A stretch of DNA of 64,000 bases, taken from Bacteroidota bacterium (GTDB lineage Bacteria; Bacteroidota; Bacteroidia; UKL13-3). The stretch is from contig JAIXWI010000030.1 in the NCBI GenBank assembly GCA_027491355.1, forward strand, positions 124,001 to 188,000, read 5' to 3'. Below are positions 17,482 to 26,142 of the stretch, piece after piece. How positions within the stretch are numbered: the first letter of the stretch is position 1; each line of letters starts with the position of its first letter. The notes under the pieces are model-generated. The model did no database searches, was not told the DNA's origin, and worked only from the letters and a program-made list of their open reading frames with translations. The position numbers and the translations under genes are program-made.

Positions 17482-19602
17482 TTACTTAATGATTGCAAAA
17501 CTACCTGATTGCACAACGCCAGTATTCAAATCTTTAACCGTAAACAAATACACTCCAGTTGCTATTTGAGTTTTACTTTCATTGAGCAGGTCCCATGCAT
17601 GTTCCCCACCGCTAGTTACAGTTTTAGAGGTATCGCCATAATTGTTGAACCACCTGATGTCATTGCCATTGTAATTAGCTGCTATGTGTTGAATTTTATT
17701 GATGACATCGCCACTTGATGAATAAATAATGATTTCTGATAACTCTGGTAAATTATAAAATACAATTTTTCTTAACCTTGTATTTTCTCCATCCCATGCA
17801 GCTCTTGTATTGTATGGATTGGGGTAGACTCCAACTTTTGATTCCTTTCCGTCAAAATTATTGGCTTGTTTTCCAGCAAAGGCTCTGAATTCACTCTCTG
17901 TAAAAGATGATTCTTGCGATTCAATACCCATGGTTTTATCGCCTTGGTCAAAGGCAGTAACCATAACAAGGTATTGCCAACCATTGTTGATATTGTTAAA
18001 AGTATATTTATAGGAATAAGAAATGGTATCACCTTCAAATTTAACAGGTTGGTCCAACTGGATCATTTTGAAGCCATTGTTGAAGCCTATTTCATTGCCA
18101 ATGCTGTCCCATTGACCTATCAAATTGGCCTTTCCTAATAAATTGGTCCCTAAATCATCTCCAATATTGGTTCTATACAAACGGTATCCTTCAAAATCTT
18201 TTTTTCGAGTAATTGGATCTATCGAATTTTCAGCGAAATTATCCCAATAAACCTCTATTTTACATTCACTTGTTACAATTTTGGTATGAGGTGAATTTGG
18301 GGGTTCTGGTAAAACATACCTGTCTAATTTACCATTGTTGTTTAAATCCAATTCTGGTCTAAAAACCCCTTTTTCATCCTGATCTTCCCCCAAGTAAGTA
18401 GCGCGAGTTCTGCTCAAATGTTCAATTAAATCTTTTTCTGATTCAGGGGTGGTGATGATATTGGCACTTCCTTGAGGAAAATAACTCAATGGCCCATTTT
18501 GTGCGGCACATACAAAGGCAACTGTAAACGTAAATTTTTCACCGGGATTGACACTGGTCAAGGGGCCAGCCGATAACAACTGTAACCAATTGGCTGGAGG
18601 GCCAAACAATGGTCCATTTGAACCATACAATGAGAGAGAATCAATTCCGTTTGACATTTTTAAGTAACGCTCTTGGTCTGATGATGGGCTATTCCATGGA
18701 GCTGCAACAGAATTAAAATTCCAAAAATTATAATTAACAAGTGGTTTTGGATAACCCAAACTTAAAAAAGTATCTGGTTGATTGGGGTTAAAAAACAATC
18801 CTTTCCAATCCATTCCCAAAAATTGTATCGCACCATAGGATTGTGTGTATGCAATGTCGTCACCAAAACTTTGATATGAATAGATGCTGTTTAATTTCTT
18901 ATTTATTCCATTTCTTCCTTTGTTAAAGAAACTCGTACTCGCATCACGTGTTACATTCACATTTCTAACAACTAAATCACTGAAAATGCCCAAATAAACT
19001 GAGTCCCATTTTTGAGAGGAGTTATTGGTGATTTCATAATTGGCAATCACAAAATAATCTGCAAAAGAGTAATTCCATGCATATGTTTCCAGTTTGCATG
19101 CTGCTTTCAACGGATTTTGGTGACCATTGATAGGGAAACTGGTTCCTGGAATCACAACAAAACTATCAGTAAAATTCATTACAAAATCTTGGTGAGAAAC
19201 AGCAGAACTTGTAAAATTTGCGCTTGATGGTAATTTTGATTTCTCTGTAATTATAGAAGTTGGGGTAAATTCAAATCCACTTCCACCTGGAGTGTAACCA
19301 GCAGAGGCATCTACAGAACTAGAACTGACCCTTACTTGACCATCCACATAAGCCCCAATCCATAAACCAGCCTCGAACAAATGCTCTACACCACTTCCTT
19401 TTGGAAAACACATTGAAGAAGGACCTTGTGTATTTGAGCGAACGTCAGGCTTACCAAATGTGGCAAAATTATTAACCGTTAAAGCCAATCTACCAGTACT
19501 TGTGGTTTTTCTTTGTGAACTCACTTGCGCGGAAATTGATACCGAGCAAAAAAAAAGTATGGAATAAAAAAGCGCAACCCTGGTTTTGTGTTTAAATAGC
19601 AT
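17482..19602 (-). CDS. Large secreted protein of unknown function, possible T9SS cargo
   Basis: This 706-residue protein starts at the ATG at 19602 (MLFKHKTRVALFYSILFF, signal peptide ending near S-I-S-A-Q); an upstream TTG at 19626 is less likely. The body has repeated aromatic/Gly strands without a family I recognise. Near residue 420 is an acidic D-L-N-N-N-G-K-L-D segment that could bind calcium. The C-terminus has V-G-V-Y-P-N-P-Y-N, an Ig-like region and G-V-Y-L-F-T-V ... G-S-F-A-I-I-K, close to but not the usual type A sorting signature. It lies 96 bases upstream of the other cargo gene, so both may be one transcript. Confidence 0.7.
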   Translation of the reverse strand: MLFKHKTRVALFYSILFFCSVSISAQVSSQRKTTSTGRLALTVNNFATFGKPDVRSNTQGPSSMCFPKGSGVEHLFEAGLWIGAYVDGQVRVSSSSVDASAGYTPGGSGFEFTPTSIITEKSKLPSSANFTSSAVSHQDFVMNFTDSFVVIPGTSFPINGHQNPLKAACKLETYAWNYSFADYFVIANYEITNNSSQKWDSVYLGIFSDLVVRNVNVTRDASTSFFNKGRNGINKKLNSIYSYQSFGDDIAYTQSYGAIQFLGMDWKGLFFNPNQPDTFLSLGYPKPLVNYNFWNFNSVAAPWNSPSSDQERYLKMSNGIDSLSLYGSNGPLFGPPANWLQLLSAGPLTSVNPGEKFTFTVAFVCAAQNGPLSYFPQGSANIITTPESEKDLIEHLSRTRATYLGEDQDEKGVFRPELDLNNNGKLDRYVLPEPPNSPHTKIVTSECKIEVYWDNFAENSIDPITRKKDFEGYRLYRTNIGDDLGTNLLGKANLIGQWDSIGNEIGFNNGFKMIQLDQPVKFEGDTISYSYKYTFNNINNGWQYLVMVTAFDQGDKTMGIESQESSFTESEFRAFAGKQANNFDGKESKVGVYPNPYNTRAAWDGENTRLRKIVFYNLPELSEIIIYSSSGDVINKIQHIAANYNGNDIRWFNNYGDTSKTVTSGGEHAWDLLNESKTQIATGVYLFTVKDLNTGVVQSGSFAIIK

Positions 19603-19906
19603 ATGTTCTTTATTAAACAGATGCAAGAAAGCAAATTATGCGCTCAAGTAAAAGTTAAATCACAGCATTGTGTGAATTAAAATTAGTATCTTTATAGACA
19701 GCAGAATAGAAACACTGCATTTGAATCGGTTACATACAATTTGACAAATTAAATATTGAAAAGAAGAATCTAATAATCAACAATTAACAAACTATAAAGT
19801 CAGTTATTCACAAGTTATCAAGTATTTAAAAAAAATTGTGGATAGATTTAATATATAAAAAAATCTAGGCCCACTAATGTATTTTTACAATTGATTGAAG
19901 TGAAAC
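19603..19906. other. Divergent intergenic region upstream of dnaB
   Basis: These 304 bases hold no convincing ORF on either strand. They must carry promoters for the leftward secreted-protein gene and rightward dnaB. Besides strong AT-richness I see two DnaA-box-like 9-mers near dnaB, listed separately, and no hairpin terminator. Confidence 0.7.
19804..19845. promoter_or_regulatory. Pair of DnaA-box-like sequences upstream of dnaB
   Basis: TTATTCACA at 19804-19812 matches the consensus TTATNCACA fully. TGTGGATAG at 19837-19845 is the opposite orientation (CTATCCACA) with one mismatch. They lie in AT-rich DNA about 60-100 bases ahead of the dnaB start. DnaA binding and control of dnaB is an inference; two 9-mers can also occur by chance. 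Confidence 0.4.
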
Positions 19907-21466
19907 ATGGAAGAAAATTACAGACAAGACACCCGTAAAAAAAGAACCTTAACCAAGAGTATTTTACCCGAAGGTGGAAAATTACCACCACAAGCAATTG
20001 AACTAGAAGAAGCAGTATTGGGGGCGCTCATGTTAGAAAAACATGCCATTACAACTGTTGCTGAAATTCTATCGCCTGCAAGTTTTTATAAAGACAGTAA
20101 CAATATCATTTACCAAGCAATTGTAGATTTGTTTAGCAAAGCTGAACCCATAGATATATTAACTGTTACGGCAGAACTTAGAAAAAAAAGTCAGTTAGAA
20201 TTGGTTGGTGGTGCATACTATATTACCATGCTAACCAATCGCATTGCCTCTGCAGCAAATATAGAAGCACACGCTAGAATCATTGCTGAAAAATTTTTAC
20301 AAAGGGAATTGATTCGAATTGCAGGAGAAATTCAAAATGAAGCTTTCGAGGACAGTTCTGATGCTTTTAAGTTATTAGATTCTGCAGAAAAAAAACTATT
20401 CGAGTTGTCACAAGGCAATATCAAACGTTCCTATTTAAACATCAATTCTGTAGTCAAACAAACCCTAAAAGATATTGAAGACTTAAAACAACAATCAGGA
20501 AAATACACGGGTATCCCATCTGGTTTTACCAAATTAGACAATTTAACAGGAGGTTTTCAAAGATCAGATTTAATCATTGTTGCTGCCAGGCCAGGTATGG
20601 GTAAAACTGCATTTGCATTGAGTGTGGCCAGAAATGCCTCATTTGAGGGTTTGGCTGAGAACCAAAAACCTCGAGCTGTAGCTATTTTTTCTCTTGAAAT
20701 GGGGAACAAACAAATGGTTAGTAGGATGATCAGCTCAGAGGCAGAGATTTCTGGCCATAAACTCCGTACTGGTGAACTTAAAGATTATGAATGGGAGCAA
20801 TTAAACGCCAAAATAGCCAGTTTAAGTGACGCCCCAATTTTTATAGATGATACTCCTGCACTATCTGTATTTGAACTTCGTGCCAAGTGCAGAAGAATGA
20901 AACAACAGAATGACATTTCAATGATTTTGATTGATTACCTTCAATTAATGAGAGGTGATGACACTGGCAACAAAAACGGAAATAGAGAACAAGAGGTGAG
21001 TTACATTTCAAGATCATTGAAAGCGCTAGCCAAAGAATTAGATGTTCCAGTAATTGCATTGTCTCAATTGAGTCGTCAAACTGAAAGAAGAACCAACTCT
21101 AATAGGCCTATGTTGTCAGACTTAAGGGAATCAGGTTCTATTGAACAAGATGCTGACATGGTAATGTTTATTTACAGACCAGAATATTACAATATTACTG
21201 AATGGGAAGAAGGCGAGCCAACAACTGGACAGGCAGAGGTAATGATTGCTAAAAACAGACATGGGGCTATTGAAAACATTCGCCTGCGCTTTTTGAAAGA
21301 CTATACCAAATTTACAGATTTGATGGAAGACCGTTATGGATTTGACGCTCCAAGTTCAAAAGATGCACTGGGCACAATTACCATGAGCTCTAGGTTAAAC
21401 GATTGGAGTATTGAAGACGATGAACCTGAAAACGACTCTAAGCTACCTCCAATTGCTCCTTTCTAG
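19907..21466 (+). CDS. dnaB: Replicative DNA helicase DnaB
   Basis: This 519-residue hexameric helicase unwinds the replication fork and interacts with primase. The N-terminal helical domain spans about residues 25-130, with the typical P-P-Q-A-I-E-L-E-E-A-V-L-G-A-L opening. The RecA-like domain has Walker A A-R-P-G-M-G-K-T (227-234), F-S-L-E-M (H1a), and Walker B I-D-Y-L-Q-L-M, then Q-L-S-R and S-D-L-R-E-S-G-S-I-E-Q-D-A-D. No intein is present. The acidic C-terminal tail follows V-M-I-A-K-N-R-H-G. The stop shares a CTAG with the convergent TPR gene. Confidence 0.97.
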   Translation: MEENYRQDTRKKRTLTKSILPEGGKLPPQAIELEEAVLGALMLEKHAITTVAEILSPASFYKDSNNIIYQAIVDLFSKAEPIDILTVTAELRKKSQLELVGGAYYITMLTNRIASAANIEAHARIIAEKFLQRELIRIAGEIQNEAFEDSSDAFKLLDSAEKKLFELSQGNIKRSYLNINSVVKQTLKDIEDLKQQSGKYTGIPSGFTKLDNLTGGFQRSDLIIVAARPGMGKTAFALSVARNASFEGLAENQKPRAVAIFSLEMGNKQMVSRMISSEAEISGHKLRTGELKDYEWEQLNAKIASLSDAPIFIDDTPALSVFELRAKCRRMKQQNDISMILIDYLQLMRGDDTGNKNGNREQEVSYISRSLKALAKELDVPVIALSQLSRQTERRTNSNRPMLSDLRESGSIEQDADMVMFIYRPEYYNITEWEEGEPTTGQAEVMIAKNRHGAIENIRLRFLKDYTKFTDLMEDRYGFDAPSSKDALGTITMSSRLNDWSIEDDEPENDSKLPPIAPF

Positions 21467-21792
21467 AAAAATTCAATTTCATCCAACAATGATTTAAATT
21501 CATTGAGCGTTTTGGTATCGTTACTTTTTTGTAAAAGTTCTATCCCTTCATTCAGGAGGGCAATTGCTTGTGCAACATCACCCTTAGATTGGGCAATTTT
21601 AGCCAGTTGAAACCTAGATGGAATATGATTTGGATTGATTTCAATACATTTTTGAAAAAAAATGATTGCTAATTGTAAATTTTCTGTAGCCATTTCCTCC
21701 ATAGCTATCGCAAAGTTAATGAAAACATCATTGGGTGTTTCAGCAAGCATTTCAATGAGTTTGGCTTTTCTTTGTTGTTTAAAATCTGTCAT
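21463..21792 (-). CDS. Small tetratricopeptide-repeat protein
   Basis: This 109-residue cytoplasmic protein carries roughly two to three TPR units: N-F-A-I-A-M-E-E-M-A-x-x-N-L-Q-L-A-I-I-F-F-Q-K-C-I-E-I-N-P, then S-R-F-Q-L-A-K-I-A-Q-S-K-G-D-V-A-Q-A-I-A. It has no signal peptide. TPRs bind partner peptides, and no partner is evident. It is a single gene convergent with dnaB, sharing the stop palindrome CTAG (21463-21466). Confidence 0.75.
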   Translation of the reverse strand: MTDFKQQRKAKLIEMLAETPNDVFINFAIAMEEMATENLQLAIIFFQKCIEINPNHIPSRFQLAKIAQSKGDVAQAIALLNEGIELLQKSNDTKTLNEFKSLLDEIEFF

Positions 21793-21919
21793 TCTTTTAA
21801 ATTTTTACTTTCCAAAGATGAATAATTTTGTGTTTTGGGGACAAGATGGTTATTCAAATTAGAAAAAAATCAATTATTTGCAGGATATTTCAACCATAAA
21901 AACTGTGATATCTTAAAAT

Positions 21920-22657
21920 ATGAAAATCTTAGTTTGTATTAGCAATGTACCCGACACTACCACCAAAGTAGCGTTTATTGAAAATGAAACAAAATTTAAC
22001 ACTTCAGGTGTACAATACATCATCAATCCTTATGATGAGTTGGCTTTAACAAAAGCACTTGAAATAACAGAAAAATCAGGCGGTTCCGTTACTGTTATCC
22101 ATGTAGGTACTGCAGAAAGCGAAGCAAGCATAAGAAAAGCTTTAGCTATTGGTGCAACTGAAGCTGTAAGAATCAACGCAGCTGCTAATGATGCCTCCTA
22201 TGTGGCTGAACAAATTGCTCATTATGCTGCCTCTCAAAACTTCGACCTCATTTTCACAGGTAGAGAAAGCATTGATTACAATGGTGGCATGGTATGTGGT
22301 TTGTTGGCTGCAAAATTAAATTTACCAAGTGTACAAGTAATTACAAGTATTGAGATAGAAGGAACTACAGCAATCATGGACCGAGATATTGATGGTGGAA
22401 AAGAAAAGATAAGCTGTTCTCTACCTTTGGTTGTGAGTGCACAAAAAGAATTGACAGAACCTAGAATCCCAAATATGAGAGGAATCATGGCTGCAAGAAC
22501 CAAGCCTTTACAGGTTTTAGAACCTACTGCAGCAGATCAGCTATCAACAGTAAGGTCATACCAATTACCTCCTGCAAAAGGCGCTTGCAAAATGATTGAT
22601 GCTAGCAACGCAAAAGATTTAATTAGACTGTTACACGAAGAAGCAAAAGTGATCTAA
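21920..22657 (+). CDS. etfB: Electron transfer flavoprotein beta subunit
   Basis: This 245-residue protein forms the AMP-binding half of ETF, which carries electrons from acyl-CoA dehydrogenases to the respiratory chain. The start M-K-I-L-V-C-I-S-N-V-P-D-T-T and the strings N-P-Y-D-E-L-A-L-T-K-A-L-E, F-T-G-R-E-S-I-D-Y-N-G and P-N-M-R-G-I-M-A-A are typical of EtfB. Its stop overlaps the next start by one base (TAATG). Unusually, that next gene is not etfA but an unknown 183-residue protein. Confidence 0.94.
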   Translation: MKILVCISNVPDTTTKVAFIENETKFNTSGVQYIINPYDELALTKALEITEKSGGSVTVIHVGTAESEASIRKALAIGATEAVRINAAANDASYVAEQIAHYAASQNFDLIFTGRESIDYNGGMVCGLLAAKLNLPSVQVITSIEIEGTTAIMDRDIDGGKEKISCSLPLVVSAQKELTEPRIPNMRGIMAARTKPLQVLEPTAADQLSTVRSYQLPPAKGACKMIDASNAKDLIRLLHEEAKVI

Positions 22658-23208
22658 TGCACAAACTCCTTTTCACACTTGTATTCAGTTTTTTGCTTTT
22701 CGGATTTTTTAACTCCAAATGCATCGCCCAACAAGTTCAATTTAAAAATGAACAGGGTAAAACAATTACTGTGAAACAAGGCGATCAAATATCACTTTTT
22801 TACAACGGATACCTGGGGCAGAAGCAATACCATAATGCTGATTTTTTATATAGCACTGATTCCAGCATTGTTTTAGGAACTAACATTCAGCCTAAAAACG
22901 AAAAAAATGCTAACTTTTTACTTTTGCACAACATGCAAAAAAAAGAAATTTTATTCAAGGATATTCTAGCGTTCAGAAGAATCAGTATAGGCAGAAAAGT
23001 TTTGTCATCTACCATTCAATTCATATCAATTATGAGTTTTGCTGTGGCGTTGTCTGAAATCAGTGATAACAATCAATTAAACTTTGGCCAATCATTGCTT
23101 TATTCATTAGCAGGCGGAATTGGTATTTCATTGTTCATTAATATAGCCTTACCTGACAACCCAAAATACACAATGAGTTCAGGATGGCAAGTTCAAACCA
23201 TTAAATAA
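22657..23208 (+). CDS. Unknown envelope protein inserted between etfB and etfA
   Basis: I do not recognise a family. The 183-residue product has a signal peptide (F-S-F-L-L-F-G-F-F-N-S-K-C-I-A-Q, with a Cys near residue 22 that is not a clean lipobox). It then has a soluble part (about 26-110) containing K-Q-G-D-Q-I-S-L-F-Y-N-G-Y, and two hydrophobic segments (about 115-135 and 148-168). Its start overlaps the etfB stop by one base and its stop lies 13 bases before etfA, so it is cotranscribed with both. Whether it has any link to electron transfer is unknown. Confidence 0.7.
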   Translation: MHKLLFTLVFSFLLFGFFNSKCIAQQVQFKNEQGKTITVKQGDQISLFYNGYLGQKQYHNADFLYSTDSSIVLGTNIQPKNEKNANFLLLHNMQKKEILFKDILAFRRISIGRKVLSSTIQFISIMSFAVALSEISDNNQLNFGQSLLYSLAGGIGISLFINIALPDNPKYTMSSGWQVQTIK

Positions 23209-23221
23209 TAATTTATTTTAT

Positions 23222-24190
23222 ATGTCAGTTATTGTATTTGCAGAAAACAGTGAAGGTCTCTTTAAAAAATCAACATTAGAGGCTGTATTTTATGCGCATG
23301 AATTGGGGAAACTCGTTCAACAAAATTGTATTGCCATTTCAATCGGACAAGTAGACGAAGTTCAATTGAAAATGTTAGCTACTTATGGAGCAGACCAAAT
23401 TATCAGTTTTAACCAAACTGAAACAAATACTTTCAACGCAGAATTGTATGCAGCATTGTTTGCTAATACAGCAAAAAATAGCAATGCTAAACACATCGTT
23501 TTTGCCAACACATATACGGGAAAGTTAATAGCTCCTAGGGTTGCAGGAATATTGAATGCGGCCATGGCAAGTGGAGTAATTAGCTTACCTAATTTAGACA
23601 ATGGGTTTGTTGTAAAGAGAACCGTTTTCTCAGGAAAAGCAATTGCAGATGTTGAATTAAACGCTCAAGTAAAACTAATTTCGATTGCACCAAACACATT
23701 CACAATTTTTGAAGTTAACAAGTCTGCAAGTATTGAAAAATTGGAATCAACTATTGGAACTGAAATTGCTAAAACCAAATCTATAGAACTGAGTAAACAA
23801 GTTGGTAAAATTGCCCTTACTGAAGCAGAGTTAGTTGTGAGTGCAGGAAGAGGCATGAAAGGTCCAGAGCATTGGGGTATGATTGAAGAACTAGCAGACT
23901 TGTTAGGTGCAGCAACTGCTTGTTCAAAACCTGTAAGTGATATGCACTGGAGGCCGCACAGTGAGCATGTTGGTCAAACTGGAATTACAATCAAACCCAA
24001 TTTATACATTGCAATTGGTATTTCTGGAGCTATACAGCATTTGGCTGGAGTAAGTTCTTCTAAAGTTATAGTAGCCATTAACAAAGACCCTGAAGCACCG
24101 TTTTTTAAAGCTGCTGACTATGGAATAGTTGGTGATGCTTTTGAAGTACTTCCTCAATTGATTGAAGCTGCCAAATCTATTCAATCTTAA
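23222..24190 (+). CDS. etfA: Electron transfer flavoprotein alpha subunit
   Basis: This 322-residue FAD-binding subunit of ETF is recognised by its C-terminal FAD domain: L-V-V-S-A-G-R-G-M-K-G-P-E, A-T-A-C-S-K-P-V-S-D, G-Q-T-G-I-T-I-K-P-N-L-Y-I-A-I-G-I-S-G-A-I-Q-H-L-A-G and I-N-K-D-P-E-A-P-F-F-K-A-A-D-Y-G-I-V-G-D. These are nearly invariant in EtfA. It works with EtfB in fatty acid and amino acid oxidation, and the likely electron source includes acyl-CoA dehydrogenases. It follows the inserted gene and precedes the BFN-family gene by 21 bases. Confidence 0.95.
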   Translation: MSVIVFAENSEGLFKKSTLEAVFYAHELGKLVQQNCIAISIGQVDEVQLKMLATYGADQIISFNQTETNTFNAELYAALFANTAKNSNAKHIVFANTYTGKLIAPRVAGILNAAMASGVISLPNLDNGFVVKRTVFSGKAIADVELNAQVKLISIAPNTFTIFEVNKSASIEKLESTIGTEIAKTKSIELSKQVGKIALTEAELVVSAGRGMKGPEHWGMIEELADLLGAATACSKPVSDMHWRPHSEHVGQTGITIKPNLYIAIGISGAIQHLAGVSSSKVIVAINKDPEAPFFKAADYGIVGDAFEVLPQLIEAAKSIQS

Positions 24191-24211
24191 ATTGTAGGTT
24201 ATACCAACAAA

Positions 24212-24856
24212 ATGGGCAGGGTAAAATTAACAATATCAGGATTGAGCACAGGACAAAGCAGTGGCTCGTACACCCTGATTTTAAGTGAGGAACAAGGGAA
24301 AAGAAAATTGCCAATTGTTATTGGGAGTTTCGAAGCACAAGCCATTGCAATAGAAATTGAGAAGATTGCACCTTTCAGACCAATGACCCATGATTTGTTT
24401 GTAAATTTTTGCAAAGCATTTGATATCATGGTTCATGAAGTTGTCATATTCAATTTACATGAAGGTGTTTTTCATGCCAAGCTTATCTGTGAGCAAATGG
24501 GAGAAATAAAAGAAATTGATGCCAGAACTTCAGATGCCATTGCGATAGCTGTGAGGTTTAAATGTCCAATCTACACTTTCTCTGAAATAATGGATATTGC
24601 AGGAATTGATCTAAATGAGGAAGAAGAGGATTTGAATGAAGAGGAAGAAGATTATGACATTGATGCTGAAATTGACATTGATGAATTGATGCTCAATTCT
24701 AATTCTGAAATTGGAGCTGATTCTAAAAGAAACAATGCAAATTTTTCTAAATATTCACTTCAGCAATTACACGAATTACTCGAAAAAGCAATAGAACAAG
24801 AAGAGTATAGTTTTGCAGTGCAAATAAGAGATGAAATAAACAAAAGGAGCAAGTGA
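24212..24856 (+). CDS. Bifunctional nuclease (BFN/DUF151) family protein with a UVR-like tail
   Basis: This 214-residue protein has an N-terminal BFN domain (about 1-135) with the family strings L-P-I-V-I-G-S-F-E-A-Q-A-I and D-A-R-T-S-D-A-I-A-I-A-V-R. A very acidic linker follows (many Glu/Asp, about 135-175). The last 40 residues resemble a UvrB/UvrC interaction motif (L-x-x-L-L-E-K-A-I-E-Q-E-E-Y-x-x-A-V-Q-I-R-D-E-I). Plant and Mycobacterium members have been linked to nuclease or DNA-repair roles; activity here is not shown. It is cotranscribed with etfA and the transporter gene. Confidence 0.85.
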   Translation: MGRVKLTISGLSTGQSSGSYTLILSEEQGKRKLPIVIGSFEAQAIAIEIEKIAPFRPMTHDLFVNFCKAFDIMVHEVVIFNLHEGVFHAKLICEQMGEIKEIDARTSDAIAIAVRFKCPIYTFSEIMDIAGIDLNEEEEDLNEEEEDYDIDAEIDIDELMLNSNSEIGADSKRNNANFSKYSLQQLHELLEKAIEQEEYSFAVQIRDEINKRSK

Positions 24857-24857
24857 T

Positions 24858-26138
24858 ATGGAAAGATTTACTGGAATTATTGGGATAGTAGTATTACTGG
24901 GCATTGCTTTCTTGTTTTCTAATAACAGAAAAGCTATCAATTATAGATTGGTGGTAAGTGGACTTTTACTACAATTGGCACTTGCTGTTTTTATTTTAAA
25001 AACCAGTATTGGACAACATTTATTTGCGTGGGTAGGAAGTAAGATTGAACAACTCTTACAATTGGCCGACCAAGGCGGAGAATTTGTATTCGGTGGACTC
25101 ATTAAGCCCGAATTACTGAAACCAATTTTTGGAGACAGGTACAGTTTCCTATTCATGTTTAAAATTATACCAACCATCATTTTTGTGGCAGTGCTTGTTA
25201 ACATAGCTTACCATATAGGTTTAATGCAGCGCATTGTATCCTTTTTTGCTGGCATTGTTCACAAACTCATGCGCGTAAGTGGCAGTGAAGCTTTGTCAAA
25301 TGTTGCCAGTGCATTTGTTGGACAGGTTGAAGCTCAAATAATGATCAAACCATACATCAATACCATGACTAAAAGCGAGCTTTTGGCTAGCATGAGCGGA
25401 AGTATGGCAACCATTGCTGGTGGGGTAATGGCTGTATATATTTCTATGGGAGTACCTGCCCCCTATTTGCTAGCCGCAAGTATCATGGCAGCACCTGGCG
25501 CTTTGGTGATATCAAAAATAGTTTGGCCTGAAACAGAAGAATCACCAACAAAAGGAGATATCAAGTTAGAAGTAAAACAAGCACACGTAAATTTATTAGA
25601 TGCCATTTCACATGGTGCCTCAGATGGTTTAAAAGTTGGTTTGAATGTAGTTGCCATGTTAATTGGTTTCATTGCATTGATTGCGTTGGCAGATTTGTTA
25701 TTGCTTAAATTGGGTTCAATTTTAGTAATGATCGGATTAAATCAATCAAACATTGGGATAGATTTAAGTCAATTGAGTTTAGATAAAATATTTGGCGTTG
25801 TATTTTCAGGTTTGGCATGGACAATGGGTGTTCCTGCTGCAGATACCGTTGTAGCAGGTTCATTGATGGGTACTAAAATGGTAATCAATGAATTTGTGGC
25901 TTACTCTAAACTATCTCCAATGATTGCAGGAAATTTGTTACAAGCTAAATCAGTTATGATCATTAGCTTTGCTTTGTGTGGTTTTGCTAATTTCAGCTCC
26001 ATTGCAATTCAAGTGGGAGGCATTGGCGAATTAGCTCCATCAAGAAGAGCAGATTTAGCAAAATTGGGGTTCAAAGCATTAATGATAGGAACCATGGCCT
26101 CTTACTTAAGTGCAACCATTGCAGGTATTTTATTTTAA
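24858..26138 (+). CDS. Concentrative nucleoside transporter (CNT/NupC family)
   Basis: This 426-residue inner-membrane symporter takes up nucleosides, usually with H+ or Na+. About 8-10 hydrophobic segments are visible. CNT-family strings include G-Q-V-E-A-Q-I-M-I-K-P-Y-I, M-T-K-S-E-L-L-A-S-M-S-G-S-M-A-T-I-A-G-G-V-M-A-V-Y (read in two parts, about 173-196), A-S-I-M-A-A-P-G-A-L and C-G-F-A-N-F-S-S-I-A-I-Q-V-G-G-I. It begins 1 base after the BFN gene stop. NupC gives uridine/cytidine/adenosine preference in E. coli; substrate here is not predictable. Confidence 0.93.
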   Translation: MERFTGIIGIVVLLGIAFLFSNNRKAINYRLVVSGLLLQLALAVFILKTSIGQHLFAWVGSKIEQLLQLADQGGEFVFGGLIKPELLKPIFGDRYSFLFMFKIIPTIIFVAVLVNIAYHIGLMQRIVSFFAGIVHKLMRVSGSEALSNVASAFVGQVEAQIMIKPYINTMTKSELLASMSGSMATIAGGVMAVYISMGVPAPYLLAASIMAAPGALVISKIVWPETEESPTKGDIKLEVKQAHVNLLDAISHGASDGLKVGLNVVAMLIGFIALIALADLLLLKLGSILVMIGLNQSNIGIDLSQLSLDKIFGVVFSGLAWTMGVPAADTVVAGSLMGTKMVINEFVAYSKLSPMIAGNLLQAKSVMIISFALCGFANFSSIAIQVGGIGELAPSRRADLAKLGFKALMIGTMASYLSATIAGILF

Positions 26139-26142
26139 TTTC

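Noticed and set aside
19804-19845. Chromosomal replication origin
   Set aside because: Only two DnaA-like boxes are present, and dnaA, dnaN and other origin neighbours are absent. A dnaB regulatory site is the more modest reading.
24600-24690. Acidic repeat in the BFN protein as a possible tandem repeat or frameshift site
   Set aside because: It is a short in-frame Glu/Asp-rich linker; the frame stays open and both flanking domains are intact.
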